Shown here: positions 6,410-12,010 of the stretch, piece by piece
Position numbering within the stretch: position 1 is the stretch's first letter
Layout of the letters: each line of letters begins with the position of its first letter
Assembly: GCA_035547155.1 (NCBI GenBank)
Contig: DASZVJ010000129.1
Span: 1-12,010, forward strand
Reading direction: 5' to 3'
Length of the DNA: 12,010 nucleotides
DNA from: CAZNMF01 sp035547155
Lineage (GTDB): Bacteria; Acidobacteriota; Vicinamibacteria; Vicinamibacterales; SCN-69-37
Notes under the pieces: model-generated
Database searches by the model: none
Told to the model about the DNA's origin: nothing
The model's input: only the letters and a program-made list of their open reading frames with translations
Position numbers and translations under genes: made by a program

Positions 6410-7801
6410 ATGATCGTCATGAAATTCGGCGGGACGTCGGTGGCCGACCAGCCCGCGATCGAACGGCTGATGGGCATCGTGCGTGCGGCACGTCAGTCCT
6501 CCGGTCAACCTGAAAGCCAGGACTGGCGCGGCCCCGTCGTCGTCGTATCCGCGCTCGGTGGCGCGACGGACAAGCTGCTGCGCGCGGCAGCGGACGCCGG
6601 TGAAGGCCGTGTCGACAGTGCGCTCGAAGAGCTGCGCGGCCTGCGCGCACGGCATCTCGAGGTCGCCGGCGTCATCGGCGCGAGCCCGGATCGCCCAAGC
6701 GTCGACGCGTTCATCAACAGCGAGTTCGACGAGCTCGATCGGCTCGTGGGTGCGCTCGGCGTGCTGAAGGAAGTCACGCCGCGCTGGCTCGACGCCATTG
6801 CCGCCGCCGGCGAGATCCTCAGCAGCCGCATCGTCGCGGCCGCATTGACGTCGCACGGATTGGCCGCGACGTGGGTCGACGCGCGCAAGGTGATCGTCAC
6901 CGGAGACGATCACACCGCCGCGCCGCCGCTGATGAAGGAAACGGCTGTCGCGCTGTCGGCGACCGTCGATCCGATCCTGGCCGATCGCCGCATTCCCGTC
7001 ATCGGCGGCTTCGTCGGCGCCAACCGCGAGGGCGTGACGACGACGCTGGGACGAGGCGGGTCGGACTATTCCGCCGCGATCGTCGGCGCGTGTCTGGGAT
7101 CGTCGGAGATTCAGATCTGGACGGACGTCGACGGCATGCTCACCGCCGATCCGCGCCTCGTCAAGCACGTGCAGGTCGTGCCGCACATCTCGTTCGGCGA
7201 AGCATCCGAGCTCGCGTACTTCGGCGCGAAGGTCCTGCACCCGGCGACGATTCTCCCGGCGGTCGGCCAGAATATTCCCGTTCGCATCCTCAACTCGCGG
7301 CGGCCGCAGGATGCGCGCGGCACGCTCATCACGCGCGATCGCCCTGCGAGCGATCGGCCGCTCACGGCCGTCGCATCGAAGAAGGGCGTCACCGTCGTCG
7401 ACATCACGTCCACGCGCATGCTGATGGCGCACGGGTTTCTCGCACGCATCTTCCAGGCGTTCGAGCAGCACCGTACGGCCGTCGACGTCGTGACGACCTC
7501 GGAGGTCAGCGTGTCTGTCACGGTCGACGATGCGCGGCGGCTGCCGGAGATCGCGGCGGCGCTGCGCGAGGTCGCCGACGTCACGCGCGAGGACAAGATG
7601 GCGATTCTGTGCGCCGTCGGCGATGGCCTCCAGCGCGATCCGGCGTTCGTCGGCCGCCTGCTCGAGTCGCTGGGCGGCATCCCGATTCGGATGCTCTCGC
7701 AGGCCGCGGCCCGGCGTAACATCACGCTGGTGATCCGCGAGGCCGACCTCGAGTCGGCGCTCGAACGGGTCCACGAGCGATTCTTCGGAGTACCGGTGTG
7801 A
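6410..7801 (+). CDS. lysC: Aspartokinase, lysine-sensitive (AKIII) type
   Basis: A 463-residue monofunctional aspartate kinase (aspartate + ATP to aspartyl-4-phosphate), close in length to E. coli LysC (449). The N-terminal MKFGGTSVAD (4-13) is the family signature. The kinase core has GGFVGANREGVTTTLGRGGSDYSA (199-222) and WTDVDGMLTADPRLV (237-251). Two ACT domains follow (about 326-395 and 396-460). The first contains MLMAHGFLARIF and VDVVTTSEVSVSV, closely matching the E. coli LysC lysine site (D340, T344, S345; here D359, T363, S364), so feedback inhibition by lysine is likely. There is no homoserine dehydrogenase domain. Start: ATG 6410, with GGAGGG 12 bases upstream. Its stop overlaps the dapB start by four bases. 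Confidence 0.95.
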   Translation: MIVMKFGGTSVADQPAIERLMGIVRAARQSSGQPESQDWRGPVVVVSALGGATDKLLRAAADAGEGRVDSALEELRGLRARHLEVAGVIGASPDRPSVDAFINSEFDELDRLVGALGVLKEVTPRWLDAIAAAGEILSSRIVAAALTSHGLAATWVDARKVIVTGDDHTAAPPLMKETAVALSATVDPILADRRIPVIGGFVGANREGVTTTLGRGGSDYSAAIVGACLGSSEIQIWTDVDGMLTADPRLVKHVQVVPHISFGEASELAYFGAKVLHPATILPAVGQNIPVRILNSRRPQDARGTLITRDRPASDRPLTAVASKKGVTVVDITSTRMLMAHGFLARIFQAFEQHRTAVDVVTTSEVSVSVTVDDARRLPEIAAALREVADVTREDKMAILCAVGDGLQRDPAFVGRLLESLGGIPIRMLSQAAARRNITLVIREADLESALERVHERFFGVPV

Positions 7802-8478
7802 GAATCCTGCTGATCGGTCACGGACGGATGGGGAAGCTGGTCGAGCAGCTCGCGCACGAGCATGGCTGCGAGGTGGCCGCGATCGCCGAAGTCGATCGGC
7901 CCGTCGCGGCAGCGCTCGAGCAGGCGGGTGCGGTCGACGTGGCCGTCGATTTCTCGCAGCCCGTCGCGGTCGCCGGCAATTTGTCCGTGCTTGCCGCGCA
8001 CGGCGTCAGCGTCGTCATCGGCACCACGGGATGGCAGGATCGCGAGCGCGAGATGCGCGAGGCCGCCAGCCAGGCGGGTATCGGCGTGCTCGCGGCTGCG
8101 AACTTCTCACTGGGCATGCACGTGTTCGCGGTCGTCGTTGAAGAAGCCGCGCGGAAGTTCGGCGCGCTGCGCAACGTCGGCGCGTGGATCCACGAAGCGC
8201 ATCATTCGGCCAAGCTCGACGCGCCGTCCGGCACTGCACTGATGCTGCAGCGCGTGATGCAGGACGCCGGCTATACGCGGCCGATCAGTATGTCGTCGAC
8301 CCGCGCGGGCGCGATTCCGGGCACGCACGAAGTCGGATTCGACGGCCCGGCCGAAACCGTGACGCTCACGCACACCGTTCGCGATCGATCCGTGTTCGCA
8401 CACGGCGCGCTCGAAGCCGCCAAATGGCTGAAGGGCCGCCGCGGCTGGTTCACGATGCGTGACATGATCACGAGTTGA
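7798..8478 (+). CDS. dapB: 4-hydroxy-tetrahydrodipicolinate reductase
   Basis: A 226-residue NAD(P)H-dependent reductase of the diaminopimelate pathway, acting on the DapA product. The N-terminal dinucleotide motif is GHGRMGK (7-13), with GTTG at 75-78. The catalytic segment is EAHHSAKLDAPSGTA (133-147), with H135 and K139 equivalent to E. coli H159 and K163. It is shorter than E. coli DapB (273), like the compact form in many bacteria. The start is GTG at 7798 in the overlap GTGTGA, where the lysC stop codon lies inside the start region, so the two genes are translationally coupled. No alternative start is needed: the first residues (RILLIGHGRMGK) are already the beginning of the Rossmann strand. 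Confidence 0.95.
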   Translation: MRILLIGHGRMGKLVEQLAHEHGCEVAAIAEVDRPVAAALEQAGAVDVAVDFSQPVAVAGNLSVLAAHGVSVVIGTTGWQDREREMREAASQAGIGVLAAANFSLGMHVFAVVVEEAARKFGALRNVGAWIHEAHHSAKLDAPSGTALMLQRVMQDAGYTRPISMSSTRAGAIPGTHEVGFDGPAETVTLTHTVRDRSVFAHGALEAAKWLKGRRGWFTMRDMITS

Positions 8479-8571
8479 GTTGCGGATTCTTGGTGCCGGG
8501 TTCTCGTGGTTCCAAGGGTTCTGCGGTTCCGAGGTTCGGGTTCTGGCGTGCCGGGGTTCTGGCGTTCTGAT
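8479..8571. repeat. Degenerate GGTTCTG-type array between dapB and dapA
   Basis: About 90 bases of short, imperfect units of 7-9 bases (variants of GGTTCTGG, GGTTCCGA, GGTTCGGG). The plus strand is rich in T and G, quite unlike the coding sequence around it. Similar units form the large inverted repeat after ada (11784-11920). No gene or promoter was recognised. The array separates dapB from dapA by 128 bases in an otherwise compact operon. Confidence 0.75.
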
Positions 8572-8599
8572 GTAGGCCGGGTCTTCAGACCCGGCGGAG
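8572..8599 (+). repeat. GTAG-footed palindrome that supplies the dapA ribosome binding site
   Basis: GTAG (8572-8575) is followed at once by arms GCCGGGTCT (8576-8584) and AGACCCGGC (8587-8595) around TC, then GGAG (8596-8599). That GGAG lies 7 bases before the dapA ATG and is its only good Shine-Dalgarno. The hairpin sits directly against it and could influence dapA translation. Same architecture as the copy in yciH (4756-4775). Confidence 0.75.
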
Positions 8600-8606
8600 C
8601 GAGTGT

Positions 8607-9512
8607 ATGAGATTGTCGTTCACAGGTCTGGGCACGGCGCTGATTACGCCGTTCACGAGCAGCGGTGCCGTCGACGATGCGGCGGTGACGAAGCTGGCGG
8701 CGCGGCAGGTGGACGCGGGCGTGCACTTTCTCGTGCCGTGCGGCACGACGGGTGAGTCGCCGACGTTGAGCGCCGACGAGAAAGCGCACATCGTCGGGCT
8801 CGTCGCCGATGCCGTCGAGGGCCGCGCGATGGTGCTCGCCGGCGCGGGCGGCTACAACACGCGCGAGATCATCCACGAGATCCCCGCGCTCGAGCGCGCG
8901 GGCGCGCACGGCATCCTGTCCGTCGCGCCGTACTACAACAAGCCGAGTCAGGAAGGCCTGTATCAGCACTATCGCGCGATCGCCGACAGCACGAAGCTGC
9001 CGATCGTCGTCTACAACGTGCCGGGCCGCACGGGGTGCAACGTCGAGCCGGCGACGCTCGCGCGTCTCGCGCAGATTCCGAACATCGTCGCCGTGAAGGA
9101 AGCGTCGGGCAATCTGACGCAGGTCGTCGAGATCTGCCGGCTCGTGCCGTCGGAGTTCATCGTCCTGTCCGGCGATGACGCGCTGACGCTGCCGATGATG
9201 GCGGTTGGCGGCCGCGGCGTGATCTCCGTCGCGTCGAACGAAGTGCCGGCCGAGATGACGCAGATGGTCGAGGCCGCCGAGCGTGGCGACTTCACGACGG
9301 CGCGCCGCTGGCACGCAGCGCTCGCCGCGCTGATGCAGGTGAACTTCGTCGAGTCCAATCCGATGCCGGTGAAGTTCGCGATGGCCGCGATGGGCTTGTG
9401 CGACGAGGTCTTCCGTCTGCCGATGGTGCCGCCGTCGGCGGCGTCCAAGGAAAAGATTCTCGGCGTCCTGAAGGAATTCGGCCTGCCGGTGGTGGCAGAC
9501 GCGCGCGTCTGA
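8607..9512 (+). CDS. dapA: 4-hydroxy-tetrahydrodipicolinate synthase
   Basis: A 301-residue (beta/alpha)8-barrel enzyme that condenses aspartate semialdehyde with pyruvate, the first committed step to diaminopimelate and lysine. The Schiff-base lysine is K164 in VAVKEASGNL. The catalytic tyrosine is Y136 in VVYNVPGRTG, and the GTTGE motif is at 46-50 (T47, T48). VAPYYNKPSQEGLYQHY (106-122) is also typical. The length agrees with E. coli DapA (292). The ATG at 8607 is chosen because GGAG lies 7 bases upstream, at the edge of a palindromic repeat. It follows dapB after a repeat-filled gap of 128 bases and precedes the M20 gene by 47 bases. Confidence 0.95.
   Translation: MRLSFTGLGTALITPFTSSGAVDDAAVTKLAARQVDAGVHFLVPCGTTGESPTLSADEKAHIVGLVADAVEGRAMVLAGAGGYNTREIIHEIPALERAGAHGILSVAPYYNKPSQEGLYQHYRAIADSTKLPIVVYNVPGRTGCNVEPATLARLAQIPNIVAVKEASGNLTQVVEICRLVPSEFIVLSGDDALTLPMMAVGGRGVISVASNEVPAEMTQMVEAAERGDFTTARRWHAALAALMQVNFVESNPMPVKFAMAAMGLCDEVFRLPMVPPSAASKEKILGVLKEFGLPVVADARV
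9496..9511. repeat. Perfect 16-base palindrome at the 3' end of dapA
   Basis: CAGACGCG (9496-9503) and CGCGTCTG (9504-9511) form an uninterrupted palindrome covering the last dapA codons and the first base of the stop region. It encodes ADARV. It may be chance in GC-rich codons, a protein-binding site or a short RNA hairpin. Confidence 0.5.
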
Positions 9513-9527
9513 TCGGCGCCGCACGAC

Positions 9528-9543
9528 GTGGCGTCTGCGCCAC
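9528..9543 (+). other. Hairpin between dapA and the M20 gene
   Basis: GTGGCG (9528-9533) and CGCCAC (9538-9543) form a perfect 6-bp stem with a TCTG tetraloop, a few bases before the GGAG ribosome binding site (9549-9552) of the downstream gene. There is no T-run, so it is not a classical terminator. It may modulate translation or mRNA stability. Confidence 0.45.
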
Positions 9544-9559
9544 ACGATGGAGCGTGAGT

Positions 9560-10561
9560 GTGGACGCTGCGACACAACTGAAGCTGACGCGTGAGCTCGT
9601 CGACATCGATTCGACGACGGGCCGCGAGGGCGAAGCCGGTGCGTTTCTCGCGCGCACGTTGCGCGCGCTCGGCTATCGCGTCGTCGAGCAGCCCGTCAGC
9701 GACGGTCGATTCAACGTTTACGCGTCGCTCGACACGCCGGTTGTCGTCTTCTCGACGCATTTCGATTGCGTCCCGCCCTTCTTTCCGAGCCGAGTCGACG
9801 GTGCGCGCCTGTACGGGCGCGGATCCTGCGATGCGAAGGGCCAGGCGATCGCCGAGATCGCCGCTGCCGAGCAGCTGCGCGCGTCGGGTGAGACGCGCAT
9901 CGGCCTGCTGTTCGTCGTCGGCGAAGAGCGCGGCAGCGATGGCGCGAAGCGTGCGAACACGATCGCGCCGGGATCGCGCTTTCTGATCAACGGCGAGCCG
10001 ACGGACAATCGTCTGGGCCGCGCCACGCGCGGCTTGTATCGATCGAGGCTGCGCACGACCGGCCGCGCGGCGCATTCGAGCCAGCCAGAGCTCGGCGAGT
10101 CGGCGATCGAGAAGATGATCGATGCGCTCGTCTCGCTGCGTGGCGTCGAGTGGCCGTCCGATCCCGAACTCGGCACGACGTATTACACGGCCGGTTTGAT
10201 CAGCGGCGGCGTGGCGCCCAACGTCATTCCTCCGAGCGCCGAAGCCGAAGTGCTGTTCCGCACGGTCGGCGATCACGTGCCCGTGCGCGATCGCCTGATC
10301 TCGGCCGTCAGTCCCTACGCGACGACGGAAGAGCTGCTCGTCGTGCCGCCGGTGAAGCTGACGACGGTCCCGGATATCCCGACGGCCGTGTTCAACTTCA
10401 CGACGGACATTCCCTTTCTCGACAAGTGGGGCGCGCCGCTGCTGCTGGGGCCAGGTTCGGTGACGCAGGCGCACACGGCGGACGAGTACGTCGAGATCGC
10501 GCAATTGCACGAGGCGGCGAATCTCTACGCAACGATCGCCAGGCGATTGCTGGGTGACTGA
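9560..10561 (+). CDS. M20-family zinc deacylase, candidate DapE/ArgE-like enzyme
   Basis: A 333-residue di-zinc amidohydrolase of the M20 family. Visible metal and catalytic residues: H67 and D69 in STHFD, D91 in GRGSCDAKG, E122/E123 in GEERGSDG, E146 in INGEPTD, H172 in GRAAHSS and H305 in QAHTADEY. The family includes succinyl-diaminopimelate desuccinylase (DapE), acetylornithine deacetylase (ArgE) and LysK. Being the last gene of an asd-lysC-dapB-dapA cluster favours a diaminopimelate-pathway deacylase, but sequence alone does not separate the substrates, so no symbol is given. The GTG at 9560 is chosen because GGAG (9549-9552) lies 7 bases upstream; GTG 9554 is the alternative, and longer in-frame starts would lie within dapA. 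It is shorter than E. coli DapE (375). Confidence 0.88.
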   Translation: MDAATQLKLTRELVDIDSTTGREGEAGAFLARTLRALGYRVVEQPVSDGRFNVYASLDTPVVVFSTHFDCVPPFFPSRVDGARLYGRGSCDAKGQAIAEIAAAEQLRASGETRIGLLFVVGEERGSDGAKRANTIAPGSRFLINGEPTDNRLGRATRGLYRSRLRTTGRAAHSSQPELGESAIEKMIDALVSLRGVEWPSDPELGTTYYTAGLISGGVAPNVIPPSAEAEVLFRTVGDHVPVRDRLISAVSPYATTEELLVVPPVKLTTVPDIPTAVFNFTTDIPFLDKWGAPLLLGPGSVTQAHTADEYVEIAQLHEAANLYATIARRLLGD

Positions 10562-10569
10562 CATTCGCC

Positions 10570-10593
10570 GGGCGGCCACAAGGGCCGCCCTAC
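10570..10593 (-). repeat. REP-like palindrome, family 1, copy 2
   Basis: Arms GGGCGGCC (10570-10577) and GGCCGCCC (10583-10590) with loop ACAAG; 21-base core identical to copy 1 at 6348-6368. The minus strand again has GTAG at the hairpin base (complement of CTAC at 10590-10593). It pairs with the inverted copy at 10634-10654. Confidence 0.8.
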
Positions 10594-10606
10594 AACTTGG
10601 TGGCCC

Positions 10607-10630
10607 GTAGCCCGCGGCCTGTAGCCCGCG
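10607..10630 (+). repeat. Tandem GTAGCCCGCG units
   Basis: GTAGCCCGCG occurs at 10607-10616 and again at 10621-10630, separated by GCCT, with a degenerate third copy at 10682-10691. Both units start with GTAG, the same tetranucleotide as at the foot of the neighbouring palindromes, so they may be remnants of further repeat copies. Confidence 0.55.
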
Positions 10631-10633
10631 CAG

Positions 10634-10654
10634 GGGCCGCCCTTGTGGCGGCCC
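10634..10654 (+). repeat. REP-like palindrome, family 1, inverted copy 3 with compensated stem change
   Basis: Arms GGGCCGCC (10634-10641) and GGCGGCCC (10647-10654) with loop CTTGT, the complement of the ACAAG loop in copies 1 and 2. Read in the same orientation as those copies, it differs at only two of 21 positions, 5 and 17, which pair with each other in the stem. GTAG occurs 9 bases before the stem (10621-10624) instead of abutting it. Confidence 0.75.
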
Positions 10655-10705
10655 GGGTCCGACTTTGCTGTCGCGCTGCGGATAGCCCGCGTTTTGTCCG
10701 CTCGA

Positions 10706-10711
10706 TACGAT
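10706..10711 (+). promoter_or_regulatory. Possible -10 element of a leaderless ada transcript
   Basis: TACGAT lies 6 bases before the ada ATG (10718), and no Shine-Dalgarno is visible. A TANNNT element at this distance is the arrangement of leaderless transcripts in several phyla. No convincing -35 hexamer or Ada-binding box is seen. Confidence 0.35.
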
Positions 10712-10717
10712 CGCGTC

Positions 10718-11764
10718 ATGACTGCGAACATCAACGAGCTGTGGCGCCGCGTCCGGGCGCATGACGCGCGTGCAGATGGACTGTTCGTCTACGCCGTGAA
10801 GTCGACCGGTATCTATTGCCGGCCGTCGTGTCCGAGCCGCCGGCCGCACCGCGAACACGTCGAGTTCTTTCCCGTGTCTGCGATGGCGGCCGAGCGCGGC
10901 TATCGGCCGTGCCGGCGCTGCCGGCCCGATGAGCCGCGCGAACAGCCAACGTCGACTGTCCGCGTCCAGCGTGCGTGCGACGCGATTGCCCGCGCGCCCG
11001 AGCGATCGTGGACGACGACGCGCGTGGCCGCCGCGGCAGGCGCGAGCGTCGCGCAGACGCAGCGCGCGTTTCGCTCGCTGCTCGGCCTGTCGCCGCGCGA
11101 CTACGTCGCCGCCTGCCGGCATCGACGCTTTCTGTCGCGCCTGCGCGAAGGGCGACACGTCACACCGGCAATCTTCGACGCAGGATACGGATCATCGAGC
11201 CGCGCCTATGAGCCAGAAAAGCAGGCGGGCATGACGCCGGCGACATACGCGAAAGGCGGCCGAGGCGCGTCGATCGACTGGCTGACGACGACGTCGCCGT
11301 TGGGAAAGATTCTCGTCGCGGCGACGACGAAGGGCGTGTGCTTCGTCGCGGTTGGAAATGACATCGACGCGTTGCGTCATGAGCTTGCGCGCGAGTTTCC
11401 GCTGGCGACGATCGCGTCACGACCATCGGCCGCGCTGCGGCCGTTTGCGATGGCCGCACGTGCGGTCGCGTCCGGCCAGAAGGCCTCGGACGATCTGCCT
11501 GCCGACATTCGCGGGACGGCCTTCCAATGGCGCGTCTGGCGCGCGCTCAAGAAGATTCCGATCGGACGAACGTTGACCTACACGGAGCTTGCGACCGTCA
11601 TCGGCGAGCCGGCTGCCGTCCGCGCCGTCGCCCGCGCCTGCGCCACCAACCCCGCCGCGCTCCTCATTCCCTGCCATCGCGTCGTCGGCGCCGACGGATC
11701 GCTGCGCGGCTATCGATGGGGACTGGACGTCAAGCAGAGGTTGATTGAAAGGGAGAAAGCATAA
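10718..11764 (+). CDS. ada: Bifunctional Ada: DNA methyltransferase repair protein and AraC-type regulator
   Basis: A 348-residue protein with the complete E. coli Ada (354) domain order. N-terminal zinc domain: FVYAVKSTGIYCRPSC and YRPCRRC give the four cysteines C34, C38, C65 and C68; C34 corresponds to the phosphotriester methyl acceptor C38 of E. coli. An AraC-type helix-turn-helix follows (about 80-178, with VAQTQRAFRSLLGLSPRDYV). The C-terminal O6-alkylguanine methyltransferase domain (about 187-348) has the active-site PCHRV with C319. It repairs methyl phosphotriesters and O6-methylguanine and, when methylated, probably activates its own gene. The ATG at 10718 starts the zinc domain properly; the frame extends 25 codons upstream into palindromic repeats and is rejected there. 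It is not functionally linked to lysine synthesis and is separated from it by a repeat cluster. Confidence 0.93.
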   Translation: MTANINELWRRVRAHDARADGLFVYAVKSTGIYCRPSCPSRRPHREHVEFFPVSAMAAERGYRPCRRCRPDEPREQPTSTVRVQRACDAIARAPERSWTTTRVAAAAGASVAQTQRAFRSLLGLSPRDYVAACRHRRFLSRLREGRHVTPAIFDAGYGSSSRAYEPEKQAGMTPATYAKGGRGASIDWLTTTSPLGKILVAATTKGVCFVAVGNDIDALRHELAREFPLATIASRPSAALRPFAMAARAVASGQKASDDLPADIRGTAFQWRVWRALKKIPIGRTLTYTELATVIGEPAAVRAVARACATNPAALLIPCHRVVGADGSLRGYRWGLDVKQRLIEREKA

Positions 11765-11765
11765 G

Positions 11766-11922
11766 TTGGGTTCTGGGGTTCTCGGTTCTGAGGTTCCGGG
11801 GGTCGGGTTCTGAGTTCAGAGGTTCTGGGTTCGGCCTCGGAGATGCCTTGCGCGGAACTGCAGAACCCAGAACTCCAGAACCCGAACCCCAGAACCGCGG
11901 AACCCCGGAACCTCAGAACCCG
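11766..11922. repeat. Large inverted repeat built from GGTTCTG-like units
   Basis: The left half (11766-11834) is T/G-rich and the right half (11856-11922) is its A/C-rich complement. A perfect 18-base arm pair, GGTTCTGAGGTTCCGGGG at 11784-11801 and its complement at 11903-11920, encloses an inner 11-base pair (GTTCTGGGTTC at 11822-11832, complement at 11863-11873) with a loop of 30 bases. The RNA could fold into a long hairpin over about 137 bases. It lies between the ada stop and the next gene. No T-run follows, so a terminator function is only possible. Confidence 0.75.
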
Positions 11923-11929
11923 GACCATG

Positions 11930-11935
11930 TATAAC
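11930..11935 (+). promoter_or_regulatory. Possible -10 element (TATAAC) of the last gene
   Basis: TATAAC matches the -10 consensus at five of six positions and ends 8 bases before the ATG at 11944. Transcription would begin at or just before the start codon, consistent with the absence of a Shine-Dalgarno. No clear -35 is present; that region lies in the right arm of the inverted repeat. Confidence 0.35.
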
Positions 11936-11943
11936 TACTTCCC

Positions 11944-12010
11944 ATGTCTGGCTACGGAGCGCGGTATTGGGCGGAGCGGACGCCGAACACGAAGCGGGGA
12001 AGCTATCCGG
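11944..12010 (+). CDS. 5' end of an unidentified gene
   Basis: An open frame starts at ATG 11944 and runs off the right edge after 22 codons: MSGYGARYWAERTPNTKRGSYP. Aromatic and basic residues of this kind occur at the N-terminus of some FAD-dependent oxidoreductases, just before the glycine-rich FAD loop, but this rests on memory and the diagnostic part is outside the window. Another open frame from ATG 11927 (starting MYNYFPCLA) overlaps out of phase and looks less protein-like. There is no signal peptide. Confidence 0.45.
   Translation, partial: MSGYGARYWAERTPNTKRGSYP

Larger units (their letters stand above)
10562..10717. other. Repeat-filled gap between the M20 gene and ada
   Basis: The 156 bases are almost entirely repeats: a family 1 hairpin (10570-10590), two copies of GTAGCCCGCG (10607-10616 and 10621-10630), an inverted family 1 hairpin (10634-10654) and a related ATAGCCCGCG (10682-10691). 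After these come about 25 ordinary bases with a possible -10 element for ada. No gene is seen. The hairpins may end the lysine operon transcript, though no T-run follows. Confidence 0.65.

Noticed and set aside
4864..6477. A 537-codon minus-strand ORF opposite asd
   Set aside because: The plus strand encodes an unmistakable Asd with catalytic Cys and His; the minus frame has the low-complexity Arg/Asp/His pattern of an antisense shadow.
6302..7774. A 490-codon minus-strand ORF opposite lysC
   Set aside because: LysC on the plus strand is complete with all motifs; the antisense frame has no family features.
8479..8571. CRISPR array or satellite
   Set aside because: Units are 7-9 bases, degenerate and contiguous, without constant repeats separated by unique spacers.
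9011..11158. A 715-codon minus-strand ORF crossing dapA, the M20 gene, the repeat gap and ada
   Set aside because: It spans three convincing plus-strand genes and the intergenic palindromes; its composition is that of an antisense shadow.
11710..11928. A 72-codon minus-strand ORF over the ada 3' end and the inverted repeat
   Set aside because: Its peptide only reflects the GGTTCTG/CAGAACC units (repeated PEPQNREPQN-like residues); no ribosome binding site or protein features.

Overview
This is a GC-rich window that looks like chromosomal DNA of an environmental acidobacterium, probably class Vicinamibacteria. That assignment is inferred from three things: the Acidobacteria-style TonB-dependent receptor with an N-terminal carboxypeptidase-regulatory-like domain, the secreted LolA-like protein in front of it, and GC-rich palindromic repeats in almost every larger gap. 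No rRNA, tRNA, CRISPR array, transposase or integrase was found.

Layout. (1) 1-329, minus: 5' end of a secreted metallo-beta-lactamase-fold protein that runs off the left edge. (2) 330-695: a divergent intergenic region with two inverted repeats. (3) 696-4454, plus: a secreted LolA-like protein and an 890-residue TonB-dependent outer-membrane receptor, 12 bases apart and probably one transcript. (4) 4472-4867, minus: a SUI1/YciH (eIF1-like) protein whose linker is partly encoded by a palindromic repeat. (5) 4900-5148: a leader with a plausible promoter, a 28-codon ORF and a strong intrinsic terminator 41 bases before asd. (6) 5149-10561, plus: asd, lysC, dapB, dapA and an M20 deacylase that may do the DapE step. 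(7) 10718-11764, plus: a full-length Ada DNA-repair protein. (8) 11765-11930: a large inverted repeat made of GGTTCTG-like units. (9) From 11944: the start of another gene.

How the genes work together. LysC phosphorylates aspartate, Asd reduces it to the semialdehyde, DapA condenses that with pyruvate, DapB reduces the product, and the M20 enzyme is a candidate for the later deacylation towards meso-diaminopimelate and lysine. The LysC ACT domain keeps the residues expected of a lysine-inhibited aspartokinase III. The terminator in the leader points to transcription attenuation as a second control layer.

The biosynthetic genes are ordinary. The interesting material is the DNA between and inside them: the attenuator-like leader of the lysine operon, and at least two families of palindromes with a GTAG foot (REP-like). 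One palindrome supplies the dapA ribosome binding site, one encodes part of a protein, and one copy carries a compensated stem base pair. I saw no clearly new multi-gene system.
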